Positions 42,527 to 51,796 of a stretch of DNA of 64,000 nucleotides are shown here, one piece after another. The notes below the pieces were generated by a model, which saw only the letters and a list, made by a program, of their open reading frames with translations, was not told the DNA's origin and did no database searches. Origin of the DNA: Kluyvera sp046569695 (lineage in GTDB: Bacteria > Pseudomonadota > Gammaproteobacteria > Enterobacterales > Enterobacteriaceae); assembly GCF_046569695.1 (NCBI RefSeq), contig NZ_JBKHUI010000021.1:1-64000 (forward strand), written 5' to 3'. The translations under genes were made by a program, and so were the position numbers. How positions within the stretch are numbered: position 1 is the stretch's first letter; each line of letters starts with the position of its first letter.

Positions 42527-43608
42527 TGCAGCCATTTGGTGTACTTGACCGCTATATCGGTAAAACCATTTTCACCACCATCATGATGACGCTGTTCATG
42601 CTGGTGTCGCTGTCCGGCATTATCAAGTTCGTTGACCAGTTGAAGAAAGCCGGGCAGGGGAGCTATGACGCGCTGGGCGCGGGCATTTATACCTTGCTCA
42701 GCGTCCCGAAAGACGTGCAGATCTTCTTCCCGATGGCGGCGCTGCTTGGCGCACTGCTCGGCCTGGGGATGCTGGCTCAGCGTAGTGAGCTGGTGGTGAT
42801 GCAGGCCTCTGGCTTCACCCGTTTGCAGGTTGCGCTGTCGGTGATGAAAACCGCTATTCCACTGGTGCTCTTGACCATGGCAATGGGCGAGTGGGTTGCT
42901 CCGCAGGGCGAGCAGATGGCGCGTAACTACCGCGCACAGCAGATGTACGGCGGCTCGTTACTCTCTACCCAACAGGGCATGTGGGCGAAAGACGGCCACA
43001 ACTTTGTCTATATCGAGCGAGTAAAGGGCACCGATGAACTGGGCGGTGTGAGCATCTACTCCTTCAACAGCGAGCGCCGCCTGCAGTCCGTACGCTATGC
43101 GGCCAGCGCGAAGTTCGATCAGGAGCAGAAAGAGTGGCGCCTGTCGCAGGTGGATGAATCTAACCTGACCGACCCGAAACAGATTACCGGTTCGCAGACC
43201 GTAAGCGGTACCTGGAAAACGACGCTGACGCCGGATAAGCTTGGCGTGGTGGCGCTGGACCCGGATGCGCTTTCTATCAGCGGCCTACACAACTACGTGA
43301 AATATCTGCAGGCCAGTGGACAGGATCCCGGCCGCTACCAGCTCAACATGTGGAGCAAAATCTTCCAGCCGCTCTCCGTGGCGGTAATGATGCTGATGGC
43401 GCTGTCGTTTATCTTTGGTCCGCTGCGTAGCGTGCCAATGGGTGTGCGGGTAGTGACGGGGATTAGCTTCGGCTTCGTGTTCTACGTCCTCGACCAGATC
43501 TTCGGCCCGCTGACGTTGGTATACGGTATCCCGCCGATAATCGGGGCGCTGCTGCCAAGCGCCAGCTTCTTCCTGATAAGCCTCTGGCTGATGATGCGAA
43601 AAGCCTAA
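42526..43608 (+). CDS. lptG: LPS export ABC permease LptG
   Basis: This is the partner permease of LptF, 360 residues, with the same topology and the family start MQPFGVLDRYIGKTIF. The periplasmic segment (about 130-265) includes GGVSIYSFNSERRLQSVRYA. It shares one base with the lptF stop. A terminator hairpin follows closely. Confidence 0.96.
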   Translation: MQPFGVLDRYIGKTIFTTIMMTLFMLVSLSGIIKFVDQLKKAGQGSYDALGAGIYTLLSVPKDVQIFFPMAALLGALLGLGMLAQRSELVVMQASGFTRLQVALSVMKTAIPLVLLTMAMGEWVAPQGEQMARNYRAQQMYGGSLLSTQQGMWAKDGHNFVYIERVKGTDELGGVSIYSFNSERRLQSVRYAASAKFDQEQKEWRLSQVDESNLTDPKQITGSQTVSGTWKTTLTPDKLGVVALDPDALSISGLHNYVKYLQASGQDPGRYQLNMWSKIFQPLSVAVMMLMALSFIFGPLRSVPMGVRVVTGISFGFVFYVLDQIFGPLTLVYGIPPIIGALLPSASFFLISLWLMMRKA

Positions 43609-43620
43609 GCCCTCCTGTAG

Positions 43621-43652
43621 CCCGGCCGAGCAATAGCGACGCCGGGTTTTTT
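43621..43652 (+). terminator. Terminator of lptFG
   Basis: CCCGGC...GCCGGG hairpin with TTTTTT immediately after it, 12 bases past the lptG stop codon. Confidence 0.85.
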
Positions 43653-43711
43653 ATGCCAGTTATAACTGTTACCCATGTATCCGGTCTAAAGTGTTACCTA
43701 TGTTTCCGGTT
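43652..43711. repeat. 60-bp dispersed repeat, copy 2
   Basis: Identical over 60 bases to 29-88 at the left edge of the window and in the same orientation. It begins right after the lptFG terminator T-tract and lies before a lone REP unit. Confidence 0.85.
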
Positions 43712-43739
43712 TGTACCTTTGCTCGCCCGGGTTACTAGT

Positions 43740-43777
43740 CGTAGGCCGGATAAGGCGTTTACGCCGCCATCCGGCAA
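43740..43777. repeat. Single REP unit
   Basis: GTAGGCCGGATAAGGCGTTT followed by ACGCCGCCATCCGGCAAA is one REP palindrome downstream of yjgR. Confidence 0.85.
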
Positions 43778-43792
43778 ACCGGCGATGATGAA

Positions 43793-45292
43793 CTAACGCC
43801 GCCGCCCGCCCAGCAGGCTACCCAACATCCCACGCACAATCTGGTTCGTTACCTGACGCACGGCGCTTTTTGCCGCCGTTTGCACCAGACCATCGTGCTT
43901 GCCGCCGCGCGGCCCGGTGGTGCCGAAGATAATATCTTTCAGTCCGCCAAGGATGCCGTCATCAGCGCTCTGCTGGCCTTTGACTGGCGGTGCATCCGCT
44001 TGACCGGCGCTGTTCTGCACCCCTTTTTGCAGCATCTCGAACGCCGACTCGCGGTCGATTTCATCTTCATACTTACCGTACAGCGGTGAGTTATTGATAA
44101 GACCATTGCGCTCATCGTCGGTCACCGGTCCCATGCGTGAACATGGCGCGATAACCATCGCCCGCTCAACGATGGATGGGCTGCCTTTAGCATCGAGGAA
44201 CGAGATAAGCGCCTCGCCGGTACCCAATTCCTGAATCGCCTGCTCTGTGTTAAACGCCGGATTGGCGCGCATGGTTTGCGCCGCCGTCTTCACCGCTTTC
44301 TGATCTTTCGGCGTAAAGGCGCGCAGCGCGTGCTGCACGCGGTTACCCAACTGGCCCAGCACCGCATCGGGAATATCCGACGGGTTCTGCGACACAAAGT
44401 AGACGCCCACGCCCTTAGAGCGAATCAGGCGGATCACCTGTTCGATTTTATCCAGCAGCACCTGCGGCGCATCGCTAAACAGCAGGTGCGCTTCATCGAA
44501 GAAAAAGACCAGCTTCGGCTTTTCGAGGTCGCCTGCTTCCGGCAACTGCTCGTACAGCTCGGAGAGCATCCACAGCAGGCTGGCAGCGTAAAGCTTCGGC
44601 ATCTGGTAGAGCTTTTCAGCGCTGAGGATATTGATGATGCCTTTACCGTTGCTGTCGGTACGCATCCAGTCTTTGATATCGAGCATCGGCTCGCCGAAGA
44701 AGTGCTCGGCACCTTGCTGCTCCAGCGTCAGCAGCCCGCGCTGGATGGCGCCGACGGAAGCGGTGCTGATATTGCCGTACTGGTTCTGGAAGGATTTGGC
44801 GTTATCGCCGATGTACTGGGTGATAGCCCGCAGGTCTTTGAAATCCAGCAACAGCAGGCCCTGATCGTCGGCGATGCGGAAGATAATATTCAGCACCCCG
44901 GACTGCACCTCGTTGAGATTAAGCAGGCGAGCCAGCAGCAGCGGGCCGAGGTCGGAGACCGTGGCGCGAACCGGGTGGCCCTTCTCGCCGAAGATATCCC
45001 ACACCACCACCGGGTTAGCATGCGGTTCCCAGCCGGTCACACCGATATTGTTCAGACGCGTCATTAGCTTCTCAGAGGCCTGGCCTTCCTCTGCCACGCC
45101 GGTCAGGTCGCCTTTCACATCCGCCATAAAGACCGGCACGCCAATCTCCGAGAACGACTCGGCCATCTTTTGCAAGGTGACGGTTTTCCCGGTGCCGGTA
45201 GCGCCGGTGATCAGCCCGTGACGGTTGGCCATATTGGGCAGCAGTTCAAGCTGCTTGTCCTGGGTGCGTGCGATAAGCAAAGGTGCGCTCAT
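43793..45292 (-). CDS. yjgR: HerA-like ATPase YjgR (DUF853)
   Basis: The 499-residue protein is a P-loop ATPase of the HerA/FtsK superfamily. Walker A is G30-A-T-G-T-G-K-T, Walker B is LVFFFDEAHLLF, and the VYFVSQNPSDIP block follows. The C-terminal DUF853 part ends in a basic, glycine-rich tail (GSLLGGRRR). Function is not established; HerA relatives pump or unwind DNA. It is divergent from the dihydroxyacetone kinase gene. Confidence 0.92.
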   Translation of the reverse strand: MSAPLLIARTQDKQLELLPNMANRHGLITGATGTGKTVTLQKMAESFSEIGVPVFMADVKGDLTGVAEEGQASEKLMTRLNNIGVTGWEPHANPVVVWDIFGEKGHPVRATVSDLGPLLLARLLNLNEVQSGVLNIIFRIADDQGLLLLDFKDLRAITQYIGDNAKSFQNQYGNISTASVGAIQRGLLTLEQQGAEHFFGEPMLDIKDWMRTDSNGKGIINILSAEKLYQMPKLYAASLLWMLSELYEQLPEAGDLEKPKLVFFFDEAHLLFSDAPQVLLDKIEQVIRLIRSKGVGVYFVSQNPSDIPDAVLGQLGNRVQHALRAFTPKDQKAVKTAAQTMRANPAFNTEQAIQELGTGEALISFLDAKGSPSIVERAMVIAPCSRMGPVTDDERNGLINNSPLYGKYEDEIDRESAFEMLQKGVQNSAGQADAPPVKGQQSADDGILGGLKDIIFGTTGPRGGKHDGLVQTAAKSAVRQVTNQIVRGMLGSLLGGRRR

Positions 45293-45426
45293 GGGTAATC
45301 CTCCATTTATTCTGCGTCGAGTATAGGCAAAACAACGACGTCTCGCGGCAGTAAATTGTCTGTTTTGCGGCGCGTTATCCAGCGCCGACTATGCTTTGCA
45401 TACGGTTTACTTTTTTTTGGAATGTT

Positions 45427-47064
45427 ATGTCCAGATTCTTCTTTAACGAGCGCAAACACCTTGTGGATGATGCGCTTGAAGGCTTAGTGTTGTCTGCACC
45501 TCACGCGAACCTGGTGCGATTGGATATCGACCCGGCGATTCGTATTGTCGCCCGCAGCGACTGGGATAAAAGCCGGGTGGCGATCATCTCCGGCGGCGGC
45601 TCCGGCCACGAACCGGCGCACGCGGGTTTTGTCGGCAGGGGCATGCTCACCGCTGCCGTATGTGGCGATCTCTTTGCCTCACCGAGCGTTGATGCGGTGC
45701 TGAACGCCATTGTGGCGGTCACGGGGGATCGCGGCTGCCTGCTGATCGTCAAAAACTACACCGGCGACCGCCTCAACTTTGGCCTCGCCGCCGAAAAGGC
45801 CAAACGCTATGGCCTGAAGGTCGAGATGGTGATTGTTGCCGACGACGTTGCGCTGCCGGATAACAAACAGCCGCGCGGTATTGCGGGCACGGCGCTGGTG
45901 CATAAAGTGGCGGGCTTTGCTGCGGAACAGGGGAAATCGCTCAGCGAAGTACACGAGATAGCTCAGCAGGCCAGCCGCGGCGTGTTCAGCCTGGGGCTGG
46001 CGATGGAGACCTGCAATTTACCCGGCGGTGAGACTGAAGATCGCATCAAGCCCGGTCAGGTGGAGTTGGGGCTTGGCATCCACGGTGAGCCCGGCGCTTC
46101 GACGGTCAGCAGCCATAACAGCAAACAGCTGATCGGCACGCTGGTCGAGACCCTGAAAGCCTCGGTGGGTGATAACCGCGTGGCGGTGTTGATCAACAAC
46201 CTGGGCGGCGTGTCGGAGCTTGAGATGGCGCTGCTTGCCAAAGAGCTTGCGCACTCCGCGCTGCTTGAACAGATAGCCTATCTGATTGGCCCGGCGACGC
46301 TGGTCAGTTCGCTCGATATGAAGGGCTTCTCGCTCTCGCTGATCGTTCTGAATCAGGCCATTGAAGAGGCGCTGCTAGCCGACGTTGAGACCAGCGGTTG
46401 GGTAAAAGCCGTGGCTTTTGCGCCGCTGAGAACCCTGGCGCATGCCAAAGTACACGACGCGCTGGAGGTACAACCGTCGGAGAACCCGCAGGTGCATACG
46501 CTGGTGGCACAGGCTACTCAGACGCTGTTGGGCTTAGAGAGCCGCCTGAACGCGCTGGATGCCAAAGTGGGCGACGGTGATACCGGCTCGACCTTTGCGC
46601 TGGGCGCGCAGGATGTTGCTACGCTGCTCAAGCAGAACGCGCTGCCGCTGAACAACCCGGCGCAGCTTCTACAGCTGATTGGCGAACGTCTGGCAACGGT
46701 GATGGGCGGCTCAAGCGGCGTGCTGATGTCGCTGTTCTTCACCGCTGCCGGGCAGGCGTTGGCGCAGGGCGAACCGCTAGCCAATGCGCTACTGGCCGGG
46801 CTAAAGCAGATGAAGTTCTACGGCGGTGCCGCACCTGGCGACCGTACGTTAATTGATGCCCTGCAACCGGCGCTGGAAGCGCTGCGTGATAAGGGGCTGG
46901 CCGAAGCGATTGCGGCAGCACAGCAGGGTGCTGACAGCACGGCGACGATGCAAAAAGCGAAAGCGGGGCGCGCATCGTACGTGAACAGCGACAACCTGAA
47001 CGGCGTGCCGGACCCAGGTGCCGTTGCCGTAGCGGAAGTCTTCGCGGCCTTCGCAAAAGCTTAA
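45427..47064 (+). CDS. dhaK: Dihydroxyacetone kinase, DhaK-DhaL fusion
   Basis: This ATP-dependent enzyme phosphorylates dihydroxyacetone to DHAP. The 545-residue chain joins a DhaK substrate domain (about 1-330, covalent substrate histidine H219 in GLGIHGEPGAS) to a DhaL ATP domain (about 355-545, with Mg-binding aspartates in AKVGDGDTGSTF and the GGSSGVLMS loop). This is the Citrobacter freundii type, not the three-part PTS-dependent E. coli type. The ATG at 45427 matches the family start MSRFFFN. It has no glycerol dehydrogenase neighbour, so its source of dihydroxyacetone is unclear. Confidence 0.93.
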   Translation: MSRFFFNERKHLVDDALEGLVLSAPHANLVRLDIDPAIRIVARSDWDKSRVAIISGGGSGHEPAHAGFVGRGMLTAAVCGDLFASPSVDAVLNAIVAVTGDRGCLLIVKNYTGDRLNFGLAAEKAKRYGLKVEMVIVADDVALPDNKQPRGIAGTALVHKVAGFAAEQGKSLSEVHEIAQQASRGVFSLGLAMETCNLPGGETEDRIKPGQVELGLGIHGEPGASTVSSHNSKQLIGTLVETLKASVGDNRVAVLINNLGGVSELEMALLAKELAHSALLEQIAYLIGPATLVSSLDMKGFSLSLIVLNQAIEEALLADVETSGWVKAVAFAPLRTLAHAKVHDALEVQPSENPQVHTLVAQATQTLLGLESRLNALDAKVGDGDTGSTFALGAQDVATLLKQNALPLNNPAQLLQLIGERLATVMGGSSGVLMSLFFTAAGQALAQGEPLANALLAGLKQMKFYGGAAPGDRTLIDALQPALEALRDKGLAEAIAAAQQGADSTATMQKAKAGRASYVNSDNLNGVPDPGAVAVAEVFAAFAKA

Positions 47065-47106
47065 CGACGAAGAGAAGAACCGGCGGCAGAATGCCGCCGG
47101 AAAACA

Positions 47107-48126
47107 TCAGAAATCAGCCTTCAACACCACGCGGTAACGGGCTTTGCCGTCACGCACGTGCTGGATGGCATCGTTGATTTTCGACATCGGGAACAGCTCA
47201 GTGATGGGCGCGACTTTGCTGCGACCGGCAAACTTCATCAGCTTGCGCAGTTCGAACGGGTTACCCGTCGCCGAACCAGAGACGCTGCGGTCGCCGCCAA
47301 TCAGGGTAAACGCCGGTACCGGCAGTGGCGTCAGCACCGCGCCGACGGTGTGGAAGTTCCCGCCTGAGGCCAGCGCTTCGAAGTACGGCTGCCAGTTCAG
47401 GTCAACGTTGACGGTGTTGATGATCAGGTCAAACTGACCCGCCAGCTCTTTGAGCGCTTCCGGCGAACGGCTGTTAACCACATGGTCTGCACCCATCGCC
47501 CGCACTTCCTGCTCTTTCGACGGATTAGAACTGAACGCTGTCACTTCCGCACCCATCGCGCGCAGCAGCTTAATGGCGATATGCCCCAGACCACCAATCC
47601 CAATCACCCCTACGCGGCTGGTGGCAGTAACGTGATGCATCAGCAGCGGTTTAAAGACGGTGATCCCGCCGCACAGCATCGGGCCTGCGGTTTCGATATC
47701 AATGTTGTCCGGCAGCGGAATAACCCATTGCCAGTCGGCGCGCAGCTTATCGGCAAAGCCGCCGTGGTTGAGGATGGTCGGCACCGAGCCTTCGGTACAG
47801 TTAATCTGGTTGCCATCGATACAGGCATCGCAGTGGCCGCAGCTTCGCGCCGTCCAGCCAATGCCCACGCGCTGACCAATCTTCAGCCCCTTACTCTGCG
47901 CCGTGCTGCCCAGCGCCACCACGTGACCAATCACCTCGTGGCCGGCAACCAGCGGATATTGAGAGAACCCCCATTCGTTGTCGATCATTGACAGGTCCGA
48001 GTGGCAGATTCCGCAGTAATCCACTTTCACCTCAACGTCTTCCGGCAGCAGCTCCCCGGCATCGTATTCCCAGACTTCCAGTTCTGCCCCGGCATTTTTC
48101 GCGGCGTAGCTTTTTATTATGGACAT
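47107..48126 (-). CDS. ahr: NADPH-dependent aldehyde reductase Ahr (YjgB)
   Basis: The 339-residue zinc alcohol dehydrogenase matches E. coli Ahr/YjgB, which reduces a wide range of aldehydes with NADPH. Visible sites are the catalytic zinc ligands in CGICHSD and GHEVIGH, the structural zinc cysteines CGHCDACIDGNQINC and the cofactor loop GIGGLGHIA. A long upstream extension in frame is rejected. It is convergent with dhaK, 42 bases apart. Confidence 0.94.
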   Translation of the reverse strand: MSIIKSYAAKNAGAELEVWEYDAGELLPEDVEVKVDYCGICHSDLSMIDNEWGFSQYPLVAGHEVIGHVVALGSTAQSKGLKIGQRVGIGWTARSCGHCDACIDGNQINCTEGSVPTILNHGGFADKLRADWQWVIPLPDNIDIETAGPMLCGGITVFKPLLMHHVTATSRVGVIGIGGLGHIAIKLLRAMGAEVTAFSSNPSKEQEVRAMGADHVVNSRSPEALKELAGQFDLIINTVNVDLNWQPYFEALASGGNFHTVGAVLTPLPVPAFTLIGGDRSVSGSATGNPFELRKLMKFAGRSKVAPITELFPMSKINDAIQHVRDGKARYRVVLKADF

Positions 48127-48200
48127 CGTGTATCTCTCAGTGTGGTGTTGAACAGAGAGTGTAGAGCATGTGGGGGCGGGGCGCTTGGCGGAAGGGGGGA

Positions 48201-48782
48201 TTAAGAACGCTTCTGTAACAGTGCGTTTAACCACATCTCGCTGCGATCGGGACGCTTGTCTTCCGTTATCCAGTGACCGACAAGCGTAATACCCGCAAGC
48301 CCTGCCAGCAGGGTATTCAACCCTTGCTCATTGAGATCGGTAAAGTGGCGGCCATCTTTGACTCGCTCGCCGTCACCATACTTAAAGGAGATATACCAGA
48401 TGCCGCCGGGCTTAAGCGCTCGCGCCAGTTTTGCCATCGCATCCGGCAGCTCGGCGGCGCTAACGTGCAGCAGCGAGGCGCAGCACCAGATGCCGTCGTA
48501 AAGATTAACGGTATCGACGTCGCTAAAGGTCATTTGCTTAACCAACAGCCCGGTATGCTGGCTGGCAAGTTTTGCCATTTTCGCCGTCGCATCGAACGCC
48601 TCAACCTGATAGCCCTGTTGCAAAAACGCTTTGCTATCGCGCCCGGAGCCGCATCCGGCATCCAGAATCCGGCCGCCTTTTGGAATGTGCTCCAGAAAAG
48701 GCGTATAGAGTGAACCCATATCAACGTTGACCGTTGAGTTAAAAAAATCGTCGGCGTGGTGCTGGTAGTATTCAAGCGTCAT
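48201..48782 (-). CDS. Class I SAM-dependent methyltransferase
   Basis: The 193-residue protein has the Rossmann methyltransferase motif I ILDAGCGSGRDSKAFLQQGY (about 40-59), motif II VEAFDATAKM, and the IWCCASLLHV segment. It belongs to the small-molecule/protein branch; no N-P-P-Y or P-C motif of DNA methyltransferases is present. Its ATG shares one base with the stop codon of the upstream HNH gene (TGATG), so the two are translationally coupled, an unexplained pairing. Confidence 0.88.
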   Translation of the reverse strand: MTLEYYQHHADDFFNSTVNVDMGSLYTPFLEHIPKGGRILDAGCGSGRDSKAFLQQGYQVEAFDATAKMAKLASQHTGLLVKQMTFSDVDTVNLYDGIWCCASLLHVSAAELPDAMAKLARALKPGGIWYISFKYGDGERVKDGRHFTDLNEQGLNTLLAGLAGITLVGHWITEDKRPDRSEMWLNALLQKRS

Positions 48783-49795
48783 CAGAAAGTATCCGTTCCC
48801 TGTGCGACAGGTTCCCATTGGTGAAAAAGGACTTGTAGCGCATCGTTCCAGCTAGTGGCCAGGAATTTTTCGCGCTGCGCCGTCGCCGTTCCGGTTTGCC
48901 GAATCAACGTTTCGCGCAGCGGCAGGTGGCTATTGATAAAGTACTCGTTTCTATCGTGCAGGCGCTGAAGCAGCTTGCGGGACGGCAGGCGCGCGAACTT
49001 GCCTTTTTCGCCCCGGTTGCACTCCTTACATGCCAGCACCAGATTCCAGACGCCATTCACGTTACGCACCTGCTCACGCGCGCTCCACGGGATAAAGTGG
49101 TCAACATCAGCAAACTGTTCATCGCCCGGCTGTAGGCTGATGGGTGCATAGCAGTAGAAGCAGCGCCCTTTCTGGTAGCCGTTAAGGCTATCGCGACAGC
49201 TCGAGATGGCCACGCGGCGATCGCTACTGCGGCTAAACAGCATCTGATCGTTATCGTCGTACTCCACGTTGATAAGCTGGCTGGAGATATTCATCGCCCA
49301 CGCCTGCTCGACCAGGCTCCAGCGCGCGTTGGTTTCAAAGCTGAGGTTTTGATACTGCAAGCGCTCACCCAGACGGTAAAAATTCTCCGTCAGGCGGATA
49401 CCTTTGTGGGTTTTGCGCTCATCGATAAAAAAACGTTTCTCAATCTCGCCCTGATTCACATTGTGGAAGGCATCAATCACATTGTTGAACCCCTGACGCA
49501 CCGTAATTGCGGTTAATGCATCACGGGTGATTTCCCCCGCATTGAACTGCGAACAGGCGCTAATAAACTGGCTGCTGCGCGAGGTTATCTGCTTAGGCGC
49601 ATGTTGCAGATGGCGACAGAGATGATCGCTGAACGGCACCGCCAGATCCTCCAGCAAGATCAGATCGCAACCTTCAGGTTTGAGATCGTACAGCGCATGC
49701 GCCAGCGCGAACTTATAGGACGCGACGTTTTTGCCAAAGAGAATAATCCCGCGCCAGTAGTTCTCCAGCGTGGGTTCAACCTGATAGAAGCGCAT
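48782..49795 (-). CDS. HNH-domain nuclease
   Basis: The 337-residue protein has a C-terminal HNH zinc-finger nuclease module: CFYCYAPISLQPGDEQFADV, then DHFIPWS, then NLVLACKECNRGEKG. The N-terminal 200 residues are helical and not recognised. Such nucleases often act in phage defence or DNA repair. Coupling to the methyltransferase just downstream and the location next to the leuX integration hot spot fit a small defence or modification cassette; this is an inference. It is divergent from leuX. Confidence 0.85.
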   Translation of the reverse strand: MRFYQVEPTLENYWRGIILFGKNVASYKFALAHALYDLKPEGCDLILLEDLAVPFSDHLCRHLQHAPKQITSRSSQFISACSQFNAGEITRDALTAITVRQGFNNVIDAFHNVNQGEIEKRFFIDERKTHKGIRLTENFYRLGERLQYQNLSFETNARWSLVEQAWAMNISSQLINVEYDDNDQMLFSRSSDRRVAISSCRDSLNGYQKGRCFYCYAPISLQPGDEQFADVDHFIPWSAREQVRNVNGVWNLVLACKECNRGEKGKFARLPSRKLLQRLHDRNEYFINSHLPLRETLIRQTGTATAQREKFLATSWNDALQVLFHQWEPVAQGTDTF

Positions 49796-50013
49796 AGCGA
49801 TGCCCTGAGCACAATGGCCGTTGTTACGAGATTCAGTAACGCGATCTCATATCAAACGAGGGAAAATGTAAACCGACCCGGTCACGTTGCATTTTTTTGC
49901 GAGGCGGATTCCAGGAAAAAGCGTTGGCTGGGGCAGAGTTAGCGGCGGTTAAGGGTTTTGAGGGGGAGGCGACGTTTTTTTAGACACTTAGTGGGAGAGT
50001 AGGTGACTGATGC

Positions 50014-50041
50014 TTGCATGGTGGCGCGTGACAGGTATAAT
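50014..50041 (+). promoter_or_regulatory. Promoter of leuX
   Basis: TTGCAT (-35) and TATAAT (50036-50041) are separated by 16 bases and lie 28 bases upstream of the tRNA 5' end. Confidence 0.7.
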
Positions 50042-50069
50042 CCACAACGTTTTCCGCATACCTTTCCGT

Positions 50070-50154
50070 GCCGGAGTGGCGAAATCGGTAGACGCAGTTG
50101 ATTCAAAATCAACCGTAGAAATACGTGCCGGTTCGAGTCCGGCCTTCGGCACCA
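50070..50154 (+). tRNA. leuX: tRNA-Leu (anticodon CAA)
   Basis: The 85-nt gene folds as a class II tRNA. The acceptor stem is GCCGGAG with CTTCGGC (one G-U pair), and the anticodon arm GTTGATT-CAA-AATCAAC reads UUG. A short variable arm and the T-loop GTTCGAGTCC follow, and CCA is encoded. It differs by one base from my recollection of E. coli leuX. It is a classic integration target, and a P4-type integrase gene begins 200 bases downstream. Confidence 0.97.
50130..50154 (+). other. Probable island attachment site (attL)
   Basis: P4-type integrases recombine within the 3' end of their tRNA target. The 3' part of leuX (GTTCGAGTCCGGCCTTCGG and the CCA end) directly precedes the integrase gene, so this is the expected left junction. 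No second copy is seen in the window; attR would lie to the right. Confidence 0.55.
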
Positions 50155-50353
50155 TCGGAACATCAATAGACGTCAACGGACGTCTTTTTTTGTGCCTGAA
50201 ATCCAGTATCCGCAAGGCTTCCCTCGCTTTTTCACTCAACAGAAGTCAATCTGAGTCAACCCACATCAAGACGCTTGTGAGTATAGAACCGAGTATATAT
50301 GTTGGTTCGATAATGGTTGTATACTCACTTCGGCACATGGAAGGAGAACTTTT

Positions 50354-51604
50354 ATGGCTCTGACAGATATCAAAGTGCGTTCTGCAAAACCACAGGAAAA
50401 GGAGTATACCCTTGTCGATGGGGATGGCATGTTTTTGCTCATTCACCCTAACGGCTCAAAATACTGGCGGTTCCGCTTTCGCTTTGGTGGTAAGCAGCAC
50501 CTGATGGCATTTGGGGTTTATCCTGAAACGTCACTGGCTGATGCTCGTCAAAAAAGGGAAGAGGCTAGAAAGCTTGTTGCTGCAGGCATCGATCCCCGTG
50601 AACACAAACGTGCAGTGAAAGAAGAGCAGACGAAAGAGGCTATTACCTTTGAGTCAGTTGCCAGAGAGTGGCACGCAGCAAATAAAAAATGGACAGAAGA
50701 ACATAGCCGACGGGTGCTGAAGAGCCTGGAAGATAATATGTTCCCAGCAATTGGGAAGCGGAGTATTGATAGTTTTAGTACGCGCGATCTCCTTGTCCCT
50801 ATTAAAGTAGTTGAGGCTACAGGGCGTCTTGAAGTGGCTTCGCGTCTTCAGCAGCGTACCAATGCGATTATGCGTTATGCAGTGCAAAGCGGTTTGATCG
50901 ATTACAATCCTGCTCAGGAGATGGCTGGGGCAGTTGCTTCAAGTAATCGTGTCCATCGACCAGCACTTGAACTGAAACGCTTACCTGAACTACTCCAGCG
51001 AATTGATAGCTACTCCGGACGACCTTTAACCCGTCTGGCTGTTGAGCTCACGTTATTAATCTTTATTCGTTCCAGTGAGTTGCGCTTTGCCCGTTGGCCC
51101 GAGATCGATTTTGAAAGGGCAATGTGGACAATCCCGGCAGGACGAGAAGCTATAGAAGGTGTTAAGCATTCGCAACGAGGTTCTAAAATGCGTACACCTC
51201 ATTTAGTTCCTCTGTCTCGTCAGGCATTAGTAATCCTTCAACAGGTCCACAAGATCAGTGGTGATCGTGACTTTGTTTTCGTTGGCGATCATAACCCTCA
51301 TAAGCCCATGAGTGAAAACACGGTGAACAAGGCACTGCGCGTCATGGGATATGACACGAAGGTTGATGTTTGTGGGCATGGTTTCAGAACAATGGCCTGT
51401 AGTTCGTTGATTGAATCAGGGTTGTGGTCGAGGGATGCGGTAGAGCGTCAGATGAGCCATATGGAGCGTAACTCAGTGCGAGCAGCTTACATTCATAAGG
51501 CGGAGCATCTTGATGAGCGTCGCTTGATGTTGCAGTGGTGGGCGGATTTTCTGGATGCGAATCGGGAAAAGGGGATTAGCCCGTTTGACTATGCGAAAGC
51601 GTAG
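50354..51604 (+). CDS. P4-type tyrosine integrase
   Basis: The 416-residue recombinase has the N-terminal DUF4102 arm-binding domain (MALTDIKVRSAKPQEKEYTL) and a C-terminal catalytic domain. Catalytic residues are Arg in IFIRSSELRF (about 239-244), H342-x-x-R345 (HGFRTMA), H369 (SHMERN) and nucleophile Y379 (AAYIHKAEH). It looks intact. Position beside leuX implies it mobilises or once mobilised the island to its right. Base composition is lower in GC than the backbone. Confidence 0.95.
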   Translation: MALTDIKVRSAKPQEKEYTLVDGDGMFLLIHPNGSKYWRFRFRFGGKQHLMAFGVYPETSLADARQKREEARKLVAAGIDPREHKRAVKEEQTKEAITFESVAREWHAANKKWTEEHSRRVLKSLEDNMFPAIGKRSIDSFSTRDLLVPIKVVEATGRLEVASRLQQRTNAIMRYAVQSGLIDYNPAQEMAGAVASSNRVHRPALELKRLPELLQRIDSYSGRPLTRLAVELTLLIFIRSSELRFARWPEIDFERAMWTIPAGREAIEGVKHSQRGSKMRTPHLVPLSRQALVILQQVHKISGDRDFVFVGDHNPHKPMSENTVNKALRVMGYDTKVDVCGHGFRTMACSSLIESGLWSRDAVERQMSHMERNSVRAAYIHKAEHLDERRLMLQWWADFLDANREKGISPFDYAKA

Positions 51605-51658
51605 TTAAATTGGAAGACTATTCGCAAAGAAGCACACTTTTGTTGGAATTTAAAATGC

Positions 51659-51676
51659 ACTGTATATAATTACAGT
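51659..51676 (+). promoter_or_regulatory. Promoter/operator of the cytosine methyltransferase gene
   Basis: ACTGTA-TATAAT-TACAGT places a perfect -10 hexamer between 6-bp inverted repeats. TTGGAA lies 16 bases upstream as a -35. The geometry suggests a repressor, possibly the methyltransferase itself or an island regulator, that occludes polymerase. Confidence 0.5.
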
Positions 51677-51796
51677 TATTTTGTTTCATAATCAATGCTT
51701 GGATACCAAGGAACTGGCCTTAGTTAGAAAAAAAGGTGGCCATCGGGACTGGTTTCCGTTAGGATCTTCGGATCAAAAAATGATGAAAAAGTCGAT

